This document shows, in pieces, positions 44,837-53,040 of a DNA stretch of 64,000 bases. The notes beneath the pieces were generated by a model. The model was not told the DNA's origin. It did not search any database and was given only the letters and a program-made list of their open reading frames with translations. Made by a program: the position numbers and the translations under genes. The stretch is from Betaproteobacteria bacterium (GTDB lineage: Bacteria; Pseudomonadota; Gammaproteobacteria; Burkholderiales; Casimicrobiaceae), in the NCBI GenBank assembly GCA_013298765.1, contig JAAFJA010000001.1, forward strand, positions 186,001-250,000, written 5' to 3'. Each line of letters starts with the position of its first letter. The stretch's first letter is position 1.

Positions 44837-44909
44837 GAGCGAGTAGCCGAGTGGTTCAGGCGGGCTCCTGGCAAGGTTCCTTACACCAGTTCGAATCTGG
44901 TCTCGCTCT
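44837..44909 (+). tRNA. tRNA-like gene with anticodon GGC (Cys-like body)
   Basis: Full cloverleaf of 73 nt: acceptor GAGCGAG/CTCGCTC perfect, D-arm GCC...GGC, T-arm ACCAG-TTCGAAT-CTGGT perfect, variable loop 5 nt. The anticodon loop CTGGCAA gives GGC (44870-44872), reading Ala codon GCC. The anticodon stem is weak (GGCTC/GGTTC, one mismatch and two G-T pairs). It has U73 and a body like tRNA-Cys, and lacks the G3-U70 pair needed by alanyl-tRNA synthetase, so charging identity is unclear. CCA is not encoded. Confidence 0.75.
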
Positions 44910-44922
44910 CTTTTCTTTTAAC

Positions 44923-45005
44923 GGACGTGTGGCGAAACGGTAAACGCGGCGGTCTTTAAAACCGATATCTGGCAAGATTTGCGGGTTCGAGTCCCGCCAC
45001 GTCCA
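44923..45005 (+). tRNA. Class II tRNA with anticodon TTA (predicted ochre suppressor)
   Basis: An 83-nt cloverleaf: acceptor GGACGTG/CACGTCC perfect, D-arm GCG...CGC, T-arm GCGGG-TTCGAGT-CCCGC perfect, long variable arm ATCT-GGCA-AGAT, A73. The anticodon stem CGGT/ACCG (plus a G-A at its base) fixes a 7-base loop CTTTAAA, so positions 34-36 are TTA (44956-44958), complementary to the stop codon UAA. The body is Leu-type; a single change at position 35 of a Leu(UAA) anticodon would give it. CCA is not encoded. Confidence 0.8.
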
Positions 45006-45039
45006 TCACTTTACACAACTCAACGCTTGAGTGCAAATA

Positions 45040-45225
45040 TCAATTCGATTCACCGCTAGACGGCGGCGAATCAGGGTTGATCTTCCGCTTCTTTGGTAAG
45101 GGCGGCAACGTTAGAAGATTCTTCAACGTTCGCTTGTAACGCTCTACGGCGCTTTCCTCTGTCTCGCTCGATTGCTGCGAGTCTTTTAACTTCTTTGTGT
45201 TTTGCGTTTCTTTCGAGTTAGGCAC
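45040..45225 (-). CDS. Small charged passenger ORF overlapping the transposase stop
   Basis: A 61-aa GTG-started frame that overlaps the transposase end by 8 bases (GTGCCTAA). It is rich in Lys, Glu, Ser and Pro (ETEESAVERYKRTLKNLL, PLPKKRKINPD). No domain recognised. The overlap implies coupled translation. The same DNA is also open in the transposase frame beyond its TAA, so one of the two readings may be the functional one. Confidence 0.45.
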   Translation of the reverse strand: MPNSKETQNTKKLKDSQQSSETEESAVERYKRTLKNLLTLPPLPKKRKINPDSPPSSGESN

Positions 45226-46129
45226 GGTACGTCAACCTTTTGCCAAACGCGCCACGTAGCGCAAATGACGCACGTTCAAAATCATCAACCTTGCGATGGT
45301 TGTAGCGAAAGTCAAACTCATTCACATAGCGGCTCAAGTGTTGAGCACCAACGTGGTGAAACGTACCAATCAGCCCGCGCTTTAGAAGGCTGAAATAGCC
45401 CTCTACAGTGTTTGTGTGTGCATTGCCGCGCGAGTATTCTTTCGCGGAATGCTTCACAACTTCGTGGCTTGCGAACTCTCTGCCTACGGACTTATACGCT
45501 GGCAACTCGTCAGTCATCAAGTGCGCGTCTTTCGCAATGTTTTTGGTAAGTGCTTCGCGTAGCGTAGCGCCGTTTACCGCTTGAACGTGGAAACTGCGAA
45601 CGCGTCCGTTCCGCTCTACCAAAGAAACGATTTTCTCTTTGTGATCGCCGCCGCGCCCTTTGTATTTGCGACCCGCTTTGCTGCGTTTGCTATTGCCCCA
45701 ATACGTTTCGTCGGCCTCGACTGTACCGCCGCCAGAGCCGAGCAATCCCTCTGGGTTATCGGACATTGCCTCACGAATACGATGAGTCAAAAACCACGCA
45801 GTTTTGTACTGCACCCCGAGCATGCGTTGCAAATGAAGACTGCTAATGCCTTTCTTGCTGGCGCTCATCAAATGCACCGCATACAGCCACACGTTTAACT
45901 TGATCTTGCTGCGCTCAAACACTGTGCCAACGGTGACAGTGAACTGTTTACGGCAGTCGCCGCAACGATAGAGGCCGGGGCGATATTGCTCACCAATCAA
46001 CTTAGAGATTCGGTCAACGCCGCCGCAGTGAACGCAAACCACACCATTCGGCCAGCGCATCTCTTCGAGCACTTTGCGCGCTACATCCTCGTCTTGGAAC
46101 TGAGGCATGTTGGTAATTGGTTCGCCCAT
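45218..46129 (-). CDS. IS1595-family (ISXO2-like) transposase
   Basis: A 303-aa DDE-type transposase. An N-terminal zinc ribbon (CVHCG near 32 and CGDCRKQF near 56), a helical segment FERSKIKLNVWLYAVHLM, and the ISXO2 catalytic core: VEADETYWG (first Asp), LMTDELPAYKSVG (second Asp), NTVEGYFSLLKRGL (third Asn/Glu region). AGGAG precedes the ATG. A promoter TTGACA-17-CAAAAT reads out of the right inverted repeat (46181-46153). The stop is TAA, and the frame then remains open 48 codons to TGA at 45071-45073. Confidence 0.95.
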   Translation of the reverse strand: MGEPITNMPQFQDEDVARKVLEEMRWPNGVVCVHCGGVDRISKLIGEQYRPGLYRCGDCRKQFTVTVGTVFERSKIKLNVWLYAVHLMSASKKGISSLHLQRMLGVQYKTAWFLTHRIREAMSDNPEGLLGSGGGTVEADETYWGNSKRSKAGRKYKGRGGDHKEKIVSLVERNGRVRSFHVQAVNGATLREALTKNIAKDAHLMTDELPAYKSVGREFASHEVVKHSAKEYSRGNAHTNTVEGYFSLLKRGLIGTFHHVGAQHLSRYVNEFDFRYNHRKVDDFERASFALRGAFGKRLTYRA

Positions 46130-46152
46130 AGCAATCTCCTATCTATGGGTAA

Positions 46153-46181
46153 ATTTTGCCAACTCAACAATGGTTTGTCAA
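46153..46181 (-). promoter_or_regulatory. Transposase promoter overlapping right inverted repeat
   Basis: On the minus strand TTGACA (46181-46176) lies inside the inverted repeat, then 17 bases and CAAAAT (46158-46153), 23 bases before the ATG. Confidence 0.6.
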
Positions 46182-46194
46182 GTACATAATTGCG
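46170..46194 (-). repeat. Right terminal inverted repeat of IS1595-type element
   Basis: Inverted copy of 44178-44202 with two mismatches; abuts the right TAATAATA. Confidence 0.9.
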
Positions 46195-46202
46195 TAATAA
46201 TA
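46195..46202 (+). repeat. Right 8-bp target-site duplication TAATAATA
   Basis: Identical to 44170-44177. Confidence 0.9.
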
Positions 46203-46272
46203 CGCTCGATTGTTTTGACTATTAATCGCTTGCTCGCCCTGGCGAATTCACTGCTAAAACGGATAAGTTGCT

Positions 46273-47721
46273 CTACAAAATTTCCGCTGCGTAGTCCGCC
46301 AATCGTGAACGCTCGCCGCGCTGCAAGGTGACATGCCCCGAGTGCGCCCAGCCTTTGAAGCGATCAACAACGTAGGTTAAGCCCGACGATCCTTCGGTGA
46401 GATACGGCGTGTCAATCTGCGCGATGTTGCCTAAGCAAATCACTTTCGTTCCGGGGCCCGCGCGCGTGATGAGTGTTTTCATCTGCTTCGGCGTTAGGTT
46501 TTGCGCCTCGTCAATGATGAGCATCTTGTTCAAAAAGGTGCGGCCGCGCATGAAGTTCAAGCTCTTCACTTTCACGCGAGAACGAATCAAATCATTGCTC
46601 GCCGCGCGCCCCCAATCGCCACCTTCGTTTTCAGCCCCCATCAGCACATCCAAGTTGTCTTCGAGCGCGCCCATCCAAGGCGTCATCTTTTCTTCTTCGG
46701 TGCCGGGTAAGAAACCGATGTCCTCACCGACTGGCACGGTGACGCGGGTCATGATGATTTCGTTGTAAATCTTTTGATCGAGCGTTAACTGCAAGCCGGC
46801 CGCGAGCGTGAGCAAGGTTTTGCCGGTACCCGCTTGCCCGAGCAACGTGACGAAATCGATATCAGGGTTCATCAAAAGATTCATCGCGAAGTTCTGTTCG
46901 CGATTTCGCGCCGTGATGCCCCACACCGCGTTTTTGTGATGACCGAAATCGCGCAAGGTTTGCAGCGTTGCGATCTTGCCTTCAACGGCGACAACGCGAG
47001 CATAAAACGGCGTATCAACCTCGGTGTACACGAACTCATTCACCAAGAGGCTCGACACAATGGGCCCGCTGATTTTGTAGAACGTTGAGCCGCCCTGCTG
47101 CCAGCTCTCCACGCCTTTGCTGTGCTTTTCCCAGAAATCGGTCGGCAGCTCGCGCATCCCGGTGTAGAGCAAATCGGAGTCTTCAAGGACCTTGTCGTTG
47201 AAATAGTCTTCCGCGTCCACATTAAGCGCACGCGCTTTGATGCGCATGTTGATGTCTTTTGACACCAGAACGACGTGGCGCTTGGGATCTTTCTTTCGCA
47301 AGTGCAAACACACCGCGATGATTTCGTTATCCGCTTTACCGCCCGCGAACGACGACGGCAATTGCACCGAAAGCGGCTCAGTCTGCAAGAAAACACGCCC
47401 TGTAGCCGCTTTCCGCGAAGGCGTTTCCAGCGGAATTCCATCATCGATACCGTTATCAAACGCGCTCACGATCTCATCGAGATATCGCGAGGCTTGGCGC
47501 GCGTTACGGTTTACCTCTTGCGTGCCTTTCTTGTTGTTGTCGAGCTCTTCCAACACGCAAATCGGCAGAAACACGTCGTGCTCTTCAAACCGAAAGAGCG
47601 AAGTCGGATCGTGCATCAACACGTTGGTGTCGAGCACGAAGAGTTTCGCGGCAGCGTTTTTCGCTTTACCTTTCCCAACTCGGGAGGTGATCGAAACGAC
47701 TCGCGATTTTGGTTGTGTCAT
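46273..47721 (-). CDS. PIN-PhoH family protein (predicted RNase/ATPase)
   Basis: A 482-aa cytosolic protein. The N-terminal PIN domain begins FVLDTNVLMHDPTSLF (about residue 28) and includes DNEIIAVCLHL with further acidic residues, as in VapC-like RNases. The C-terminal PhoH P-loop ATPase has LLGQAGTGKTLLTLAAGL (Walker A), IIDEAQNLTPKQMK (Walker B) and GPGTKVICLGNIAQID. PhoH2-type fusions act as RNA helicase/RNase. No adjacent antitoxin is seen. Single gene, start at the ATG 47721. Confidence 0.93.
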   Translation of the reverse strand: MTQPKSRVVSITSRVGKGKAKNAAAKLFVLDTNVLMHDPTSLFRFEEHDVFLPICVLEELDNNKKGTQEVNRNARQASRYLDEIVSAFDNGIDDGIPLETPSRKAATGRVFLQTEPLSVQLPSSFAGGKADNEIIAVCLHLRKKDPKRHVVLVSKDINMRIKARALNVDAEDYFNDKVLEDSDLLYTGMRELPTDFWEKHSKGVESWQQGGSTFYKISGPIVSSLLVNEFVYTEVDTPFYARVVAVEGKIATLQTLRDFGHHKNAVWGITARNREQNFAMNLLMNPDIDFVTLLGQAGTGKTLLTLAAGLQLTLDQKIYNEIIMTRVTVPVGEDIGFLPGTEEEKMTPWMGALEDNLDVLMGAENEGGDWGRAASNDLIRSRVKVKSLNFMRGRTFLNKMLIIDEAQNLTPKQMKTLITRAGPGTKVICLGNIAQIDTPYLTEGSSGLTYVVDRFKGWAHSGHVTLQRGERSRLADYAAEIL

Positions 47722-48222
47722 TGCGGAGATTTCCTAAAAAGAAAGCAACTGGGGGCGAGCGCAGCAGGCTCGGGCCGGAAAGTGAGCAGAGCAGCGCAGA
47801 AAAAAGCAGCAACGCGAGCGAGCTGAGCGCTGTTCGCAGGGCGGGAGAAAGATGGAATGACGCGATCGCAACCGATGCAAGGCACGCGGCGATTCGCAAA
47901 TCGCGGAGACGGGGATCGGCGTGCGCTTTGCAACTACCGATCGAGAAAAACTACAGCCATGCACCAAATGTAGCGATTTTCTGAGTCACCCCCACTACAT
48001 CTTGTGGTGAGGCGACGAAATGGCAACGTTCGTTGGAATTGCGCGACAAAGCGGAGGTCTCAAAGCGACAGCGGCTTTTTTTACAAAGTCCATATTAGTC
48101 GAGGGCTACAAGCGTAAATAAAACTTTTCCTAACGTGTATTTCCACTCTCTAGCGCCATTGTAAAAAGGCCTAAGCGCTTAATGCTATTTATTCACAGGC
48201 GGATTACGCCACTCTGATTTCG
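47722..48222. other. 501-bp divergent intergenic region with repeat copy
   Basis: Short open frames here have shadow-like composition. At 48150-48155 CTAGCG, 12 bases, GGCCTAA (48168-48174), then GCGCTTAATGC is a copy of the dispersed core. The rest probably holds the promoters of PhoH and of the sugar-dehydrogenase-like gene. Confidence 0.5.
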
Positions 48223-50844
48223 ATGCCAATGTCATTTTTTTGGCGTATTGCCGCTATGATCGCGCTATCGAAAGCAGTGACAGGCTCTTACGTGAAACAC
48301 GCGTTGAACACTTACTTCGCTGGACTGGTAGCGCTCGTCAGCGCCCTTTTCTTACTAGCGTCGCAGCCCGCGAGCGCGCAAAGTTATCCCGCGGGCTTCA
48401 GCGCAAGCACGGTAGTCAACGTCGGGGGACCTACCGCCATCGCCTTCCTGCCAGATAAACGCATGCTGATCACAACGAAAGGCGGCAGCATCAGGCTTTT
48501 TAACGCCACTGCGCCCGCCGGCTCACAGCTCTCCACAGTGCTCACCTTCGCCACTGACGGCTTGGGCAGCAATCCGCAAACCTGCACACCCAGCGAGGCG
48601 GGCGTGCTCGGCATCGCGGTTGATCCCGATTTCTCGATTGTCAATCCCGCCGCGCCGACCAATAACTTCTTCTACGTGTTCTATACCGCACGCAACGGCT
48701 CTGACTGCGGCACGCCGAACTACGGCACGAGCTACAACGCCACTAACCAACGCGTTAACCGGGTTTCACGCTTCACGTTTAACCCGCAAACCAACACGAT
48801 TGCGCCATCGAGCGAGCTAATTCTCGTGGACCGCATGCCGGCACGGGGCGGCAACCACAACGCTGGCGATGTGCATTTCGGAAAAGACGGCCTGCTCTAC
48901 ATCTCCATTGGCGACGGGGGTACCTCGTGGACGGGCGCGGGCGGCGCGGGTGATAACTATGCCGCGCGTGATCGCAACATTCTCACTGGAAAAATTCTTC
49001 GCATCACGAAAACGGGCGATATCCCTGCTGCCAATCCATTTCAAGGCGCGGGTACTGGCCGCTGCAATGTGCTTGGTACGCATGCGGGCACGGGGCATTG
49101 CCAAGAGACGTTCGCGTGGGGCTTGCGCAATCCCTTCCGCTTCGCGATGGATCCGAATGCCGCCGGTACGCGCTTTTATATCAACGATGTTGGGCAAGAT
49201 CAGTGGGAAGAAGTGAGCGAGAGCCAAGCCGGGGCTGACTACGGATGGAATTGCCGCGAAGGGGCGAATCAATTTCGCACCCAGAATCAATGTAACCCAA
49301 CGCCACAGGGTATGGTCGATCCGGTCTACCAGTATCGCCACGGCGTTCAGATTCCCGGCACCACATCGCCCACCAACTGCAACTCAATCACAGGCGGCGC
49401 GTTTGTTCCCAACGGAGTGTGGCCTGCTACGTACGACAACACGTATTTGGTAGCGGATTACGTCTGCGGCGTTGTCGTTCGAATCGCAACCAACGGAACG
49501 CCCGCTGCGCCAGTAACGACTGCGGCAAACTTCGCCTCTAGTCTCGGCGGCAGCAGCGCAACCTCGCTGCGCTTCGGGCCCGATGGCAACGGCACCGCGC
49601 TCTACATGACTACCTTCGCGGGCGGCGGTTCAATCCAGAAAATTGTCTACACACCGGCGAGCAATCAAGCGCCCACGGTGAGCAATCTCGTCGCGAGTCC
49701 TGCTAGCAGCGCCAGCGTGCCGCTCACGACCACGCTGACTGCCACAGCCTCTGATCCAGAAAACAATCCAATCACTTATGTTTGGAATTTCGGCGATACA
49801 ACCACGCAAACCACCACGACAAACAGCGTGCAGAAAACGTACAACACGGTGGGTGTGTACACGGTAAGCGTCATCGCACGCGATAGCTTCTCTGCAGAAT
49901 CCGCCCCGCGCACAACAATCGTTCGCGCGGGTAACACGCCGCCCGTCGCTTCAATTACAGCGCCTACTGTCGGGCAACAATTCACCGTTGGCGAATCGAT
50001 CACACTCACCGGAAGCGCAACCGATGCGCAAGATGGCACGATCAGCACGCCCGCGAGCTTTTCGTGGCGTGTGATCCTTCATCACGACACGCACACGCAT
50101 CCGTATTTCGGCCCATCAACGGGCAATAGCATCAACTTTCTAACGCCAGCGCCTGAGGACCTGCTCGCCGCCAACAATAGTTATCTTGAAGTTGAGCTCA
50201 CGGTGACAGACAGCGGCGGGCTCCCCCATACGGTCACGCGTGAGCTTCAGCCCCAGAAACGAACGCTCTCGTTACAAAGCGTACCGAGCGGGCGCAAACT
50301 TGAAGTGCTGGGCAATGTGTTGACGACGCCGATCAACGTGGTTGTTTGGCCAAACTGGCCACTAACACTCAACGCGCGTGATCAAAGCGACAATGCAAGC
50401 GGCTATCGATTTAGCAGCTGGTCTGATGGCGGCAATCGATCAAAAACCTATGTCGCGCCGTCAACGAATGCCACGATTACGGCGAACTTCACAACAGGTA
50501 GTTTCGTGCCGAGCATCGACATCGATAACAACGGCGCATTTGATGCGGCCACAGACGGCGTGATTCTTCTGCGTTATCTGGTGGGAATACGCGGCAGCAA
50601 TCTTGTTACCGCGGCCCTCGGTGTCGGCGCAACGCGCACGAGCCCCGCCGATATCGAATCATTCCTCGCAACCGCTGTTGCGTCGATGAATGTCGACGGG
50701 CGTGCAGGCGTCGCTGCAACCACAGACGGGCTCATCATCATGCGATATCTGCTCGGTCTCGACGATGCGCAGCTGCTGCCAGGCACCGGAGCGCTGGTGT
50801 TGCCTGCGGATGCTCGAAACAATCTACGTGTGCTGACGCCTTAG
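48223..50844 (+). CDS. Secreted PQQ-type glucose/sorbosone dehydrogenase-like protein with PKD and dockerin-like domains
   Basis: An 873-aa exported protein. The Sec signal ends near QPASAQS. The GSDH beta-propeller (about 55-475) has FLPDKRMLITTKGGSIRLF, GVLGIAVDPDF, HNAGDVHFGKDGLLYISIGDGG, FAWGLRNPFRFAMDP and YINDVGQDQWEEV. A PKD domain (about 485-570) has NPITYVWNFGD; an Ig/Big-like part follows. The C-terminal 100 residues carry two EF-hand/dockerin-like units (DIDNNGAFDAATDGVILLRY and VDGRAGVAATTDGLIIMRY). Probably oxidises or binds sugars outside the cell. The true start may be GTG 48292. Confidence 0.85.
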   Translation: MPMSFFWRIAAMIALSKAVTGSYVKHALNTYFAGLVALVSALFLLASQPASAQSYPAGFSASTVVNVGGPTAIAFLPDKRMLITTKGGSIRLFNATAPAGSQLSTVLTFATDGLGSNPQTCTPSEAGVLGIAVDPDFSIVNPAAPTNNFFYVFYTARNGSDCGTPNYGTSYNATNQRVNRVSRFTFNPQTNTIAPSSELILVDRMPARGGNHNAGDVHFGKDGLLYISIGDGGTSWTGAGGAGDNYAARDRNILTGKILRITKTGDIPAANPFQGAGTGRCNVLGTHAGTGHCQETFAWGLRNPFRFAMDPNAAGTRFYINDVGQDQWEEVSESQAGADYGWNCREGANQFRTQNQCNPTPQGMVDPVYQYRHGVQIPGTTSPTNCNSITGGAFVPNGVWPATYDNTYLVADYVCGVVVRIATNGTPAAPVTTAANFASSLGGSSATSLRFGPDGNGTALYMTTFAGGGSIQKIVYTPASNQAPTVSNLVASPASSASVPLTTTLTATASDPENNPITYVWNFGDTTTQTTTTNSVQKTYNTVGVYTVSVIARDSFSAESAPRTTIVRAGNTPPVASITAPTVGQQFTVGESITLTGSATDAQDGTISTPASFSWRVILHHDTHTHPYFGPSTGNSINFLTPAPEDLLAANNSYLEVELTVTDSGGLPHTVTRELQPQKRTLSLQSVPSGRKLEVLGNVLTTPINVVVWPNWPLTLNARDQSDNASGYRFSSWSDGGNRSKTYVAPSTNATITANFTTGSFVPSIDIDNNGAFDAATDGVILLRYLVGIRGSNLVTAALGVGATRTSPADIESFLATAVASMNVDGRAGVAATTDGLIIMRYLLGLDDAQLLPGTGALVLPADARNNLRVLTP

Positions 50845-50860
50845 AGCAGTGAGCGCGCGT

Positions 50861-51802
50861 CTACCGCGCGAACCGCTCGCCGTCAGAACGGATGGCAAGA
50901 TAGCCGCATCCCTGAGCATCTAGAAATTCAAGTGCGCGTGCTTCGCGAAGCATCGCGATCGTAGCCAGGGCCCCTGCGGCCGCGCACACAGGTGCGAGCA
51001 CGCTGATGGACTGCCAATGAGTCACCGGCTGGCCCGTTTTCGGGTTCAAGATATGGCAGTAGCGCTTGCCGTCGTGTTCGAAAAAACGTTCGTAGTCTCC
51101 GCTCGTCGCGAGCGCGCCTGCGGCGAGCGAGATTGAGGCGATAGTGTTTTCCGGCCCTCGCGGATGCGCGATCCCAATACGCCAGGGTTCACCGCTTTGC
51201 TTCGGCCCCAGCGCGCGCAAATCTCCGCCAAGATTCACGAATCCATGACGAACACCTTCCGCTGCGAGGACTGCCGCAGCACGATCTGCCGCGTACTCTT
51301 TTCCGAACCCACCAAAGTCGATTTCCATCTGCGCATCGGCGAGTCGAACGTTGCTGCCGTCTACCAAAATGCGCTCACTACCGATCAGGGCGAGCGTTGC
51401 GTTGAGCGCTGTTTCCTCAGGCAGTTTGCCAGCTCGAAAATCCCAGACTCGGCGCAACACGCCGCTCGTAATGTCAAATAGCCCTTCGCTCTCGCGAGCA
51501 AGTGATTGTGCAAACTCAAACAGCGATCGCGTCTCGTCGTCTATGGAAATCCAATCGCCGCCTGCGTCCGCATTGATGCGCGAAACGATGCTGTCGCTTC
51601 GGTAGCGCGAATACTTTGTTTCAATTCGGGTGACTTCGTTGGCGGCCTTCTGTGCTGCAACTTCGGCAGCAAGCGGCGAGAGCCCTTCCACGCACACTTC
51701 GCACGGACTTGCCATCGCTCGAAATCGAAAAACGGTCACCTGCGAGTCGAGTTCGATACGCTCAAGCGCCGGCGTTTGGATGTGCTCCAGCGTGTCGCGC
51801 AT
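50861..51802 (-). CDS. apbE: FAD:protein FMN transferase
   Basis: A 313-aa ApbE-family enzyme that attaches FMN covalently to Thr/Ser of extracytoplasmic proteins. Family blocks: RFRAMASPCEVCVEG, IETKYSRYRSDSIVSRIN, FDITSGVLRRVWDF, EIDFGGFGKEYAADRAA, FVNLGGDLRALG and CHILNPKTGQPV. No clear signal peptide from this start. Last gene of an operon with TlpA, DUF4266 and DUF3570 genes. No target with an obvious flavinylation motif is seen nearby. Confidence 0.93.
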   Translation of the reverse strand: MRDTLEHIQTPALERIELDSQVTVFRFRAMASPCEVCVEGLSPLAAEVAAQKAANEVTRIETKYSRYRSDSIVSRINADAGGDWISIDDETRSLFEFAQSLARESEGLFDITSGVLRRVWDFRAGKLPEETALNATLALIGSERILVDGSNVRLADAQMEIDFGGFGKEYAADRAAAVLAAEGVRHGFVNLGGDLRALGPKQSGEPWRIGIAHPRGPENTIASISLAAGALATSGDYERFFEHDGKRYCHILNPKTGQPVTHWQSISVLAPVCAAAGALATIAMLREARALEFLDAQGCGYLAIRSDGERFAR

Positions 51803-51820
51803 GGATCCAGTCAGCTCAGA

Positions 51821-53029
51821 TCAGAAAGTTCGCGTGAATCCGATTTGCGCGATGAGCGCTGTGAGCGGCGCAAGTCCCGGCGATCCGCCGCCGCCTAATC
51901 GCCACGACGAGCGCTGTTCGTAGCGCTCGAGCTTTGCATCGAGCGTCCAGCGGGAATCAAGCTTCCAATCGGCTCGTACACCGACCGTAACCGCGCCAAA
52001 CGCTGAAAGTCGATGATCGGGCGATGCGAAGCGCCCCAAAACCACGGGGAAGGGTTCGCCGACGACAGGATCGTAGACAGGGTCATAGTAAAAATTTGCC
52101 GCGCTTTGGGTGTGATAGCGAAGGGTGGGCGTGACGATCCAGCGATCATTGAGCGCTTTCGCGTAGGCCGCGTCCACCGTATGCGCACGAATGCCGAAGC
52201 TGTCGCTATAGAAGCGATAGCTCGTGCGCAATGCATCGCCACTCGACGCGATGAAGTGATTCCAGCGCAACGTTGCCGTTGTTTGGTCGCGTTCACGCGG
52301 TCGGATATCAACAATCTTGTACGGATCGTTGTAGTACCCGCGACCTTCCGCGCGCGAAATCGCGAGTTGCACCACGTCATGCTTGGTCCAGTTTTGAGTA
52401 ACGCTCAACCCCAGTTCATTGGTGCGACGTGTTGCGCCACGCGCGGCGCGGTTCGTTGGAAAAATATTGTCGTCCGTATGCGCGAAGGCAATTGACCACG
52501 TGCGGTTGTTGTCAGCGCTTGCAACGCGCAGCTCGAGCGAGCCTGCGCGCGAACGATAGTCTTGCTCGTCGGAATACGCGCCGCCAAGCGCAACTGCCAC
52601 GCGCTCAAAGCTCTTGGTGAGCTTCGCAGTCGCCGCGGTGCGGTGATCCGCCATCCGCGACGCGCTCGAAATGGACGAATGCCAGCGCGGCGACGCGCCG
52701 GAGACGTTATCGTGTGTGAGCGAGCCCTCGAACGACCAGCTCGACGCAATCGGTGACGCGATGTAGAGCGATGGCGAGATCGCGCGGACCCGCGTGAGGC
52801 CCGGTTGTCGATCCTCATACACGCCGAACTTCGCAGCGATCACGCCCTCTTCGAGCGGCGCAACTTGCGCGGCAATTGGGGCCACCAACCCAGGTAAAGC
52901 CAGCGCCGCGAGCGTGATGGAGCCAAACCGAGCGGAGGTCTCCAACGGTGTGGGACCTGCTACAGCGCTCGCCGCTGAAGGCGCAGATCGCGCCATCTCT
53001 GACCCGGCGAAATCAATCTTTGAACTCAT
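51821..53029 (-). CDS. DUF3570 family outer-membrane protein
   Basis: About 402 aa; a predicted beta-barrel with a signal segment (LALPGLVAPIAAQVAP) and many alternating strands ending in an aromatic residue (GFTRTF). VGVRADWKLDSRWTLDAKLERYEQRSSWRLGGGG is typical of DUF3570. The ORF is open to ATG 53056, overlapping the DUF4266 gene; ATG 53029 gives 11 bases of spacing and looks more likely. Function unknown. DUF3570 genes commonly accompany DUF4266, TlpA and ApbE. Confidence 0.82.
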   Translation of the reverse strand: MSSKIDFAGSEMARSAPSAASAVAGPTPLETSARFGSITLAALALPGLVAPIAAQVAPLEEGVIAAKFGVYEDRQPGLTRVRAISPSLYIASPIASSWSFEGSLTHDNVSGASPRWHSSISSASRMADHRTAATAKLTKSFERVAVALGGAYSDEQDYRSRAGSLELRVASADNNRTWSIAFAHTDDNIFPTNRAARGATRRTNELGLSVTQNWTKHDVVQLAISRAEGRGYYNDPYKIVDIRPRERDQTTATLRWNHFIASSGDALRTSYRFYSDSFGIRAHTVDAAYAKALNDRWIVTPTLRYHTQSAANFYYDPVYDPVVGEPFPVVLGRFASPDHRLSAFGAVTVGVRADWKLDSRWTLDAKLERYEQRSSWRLGGGGSPGLAPLTALIAQIGFTRTF

Positions 53030-53040
53030 CGTCAACGTCT

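Larger units (their letters stand above)
44178..46194. mobile_element. IS1595-family transposon with passenger protein genes and two tRNA genes
   Basis: A 2,017-bp element with matched ends: CG[G/C]AATT[G/A]TGTACTTGACAAACCAT-type inverted repeats (44178-44202 and 46170-46194, two mismatches in 25) flanked by a perfect TAATAATA duplication. Content from left to right: a 168-aa HARE-like protein (+), tRNA with anticodon GGC (+), class II tRNA with anticodon TTA (+), a 61-aa charged ORF (-) and an ISXO2-type transposase (-). Intact ends, duplication and transposase suggest recent, possibly active insertion. It landed at the tail of a dispersed GGGCTAG-like repeat. Passenger genes are known in IS1595; I know of no described member carrying tRNAs. 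Confidence 0.93.

Noticed and set aside
44923-45005. Reading the class II tRNA as ordinary tRNA-Leu(UAA)
   Set aside because: Would require shifting the loop by one base, which breaks the CGGT/ACCG stem; kept as the main alternative to the suppressor call.
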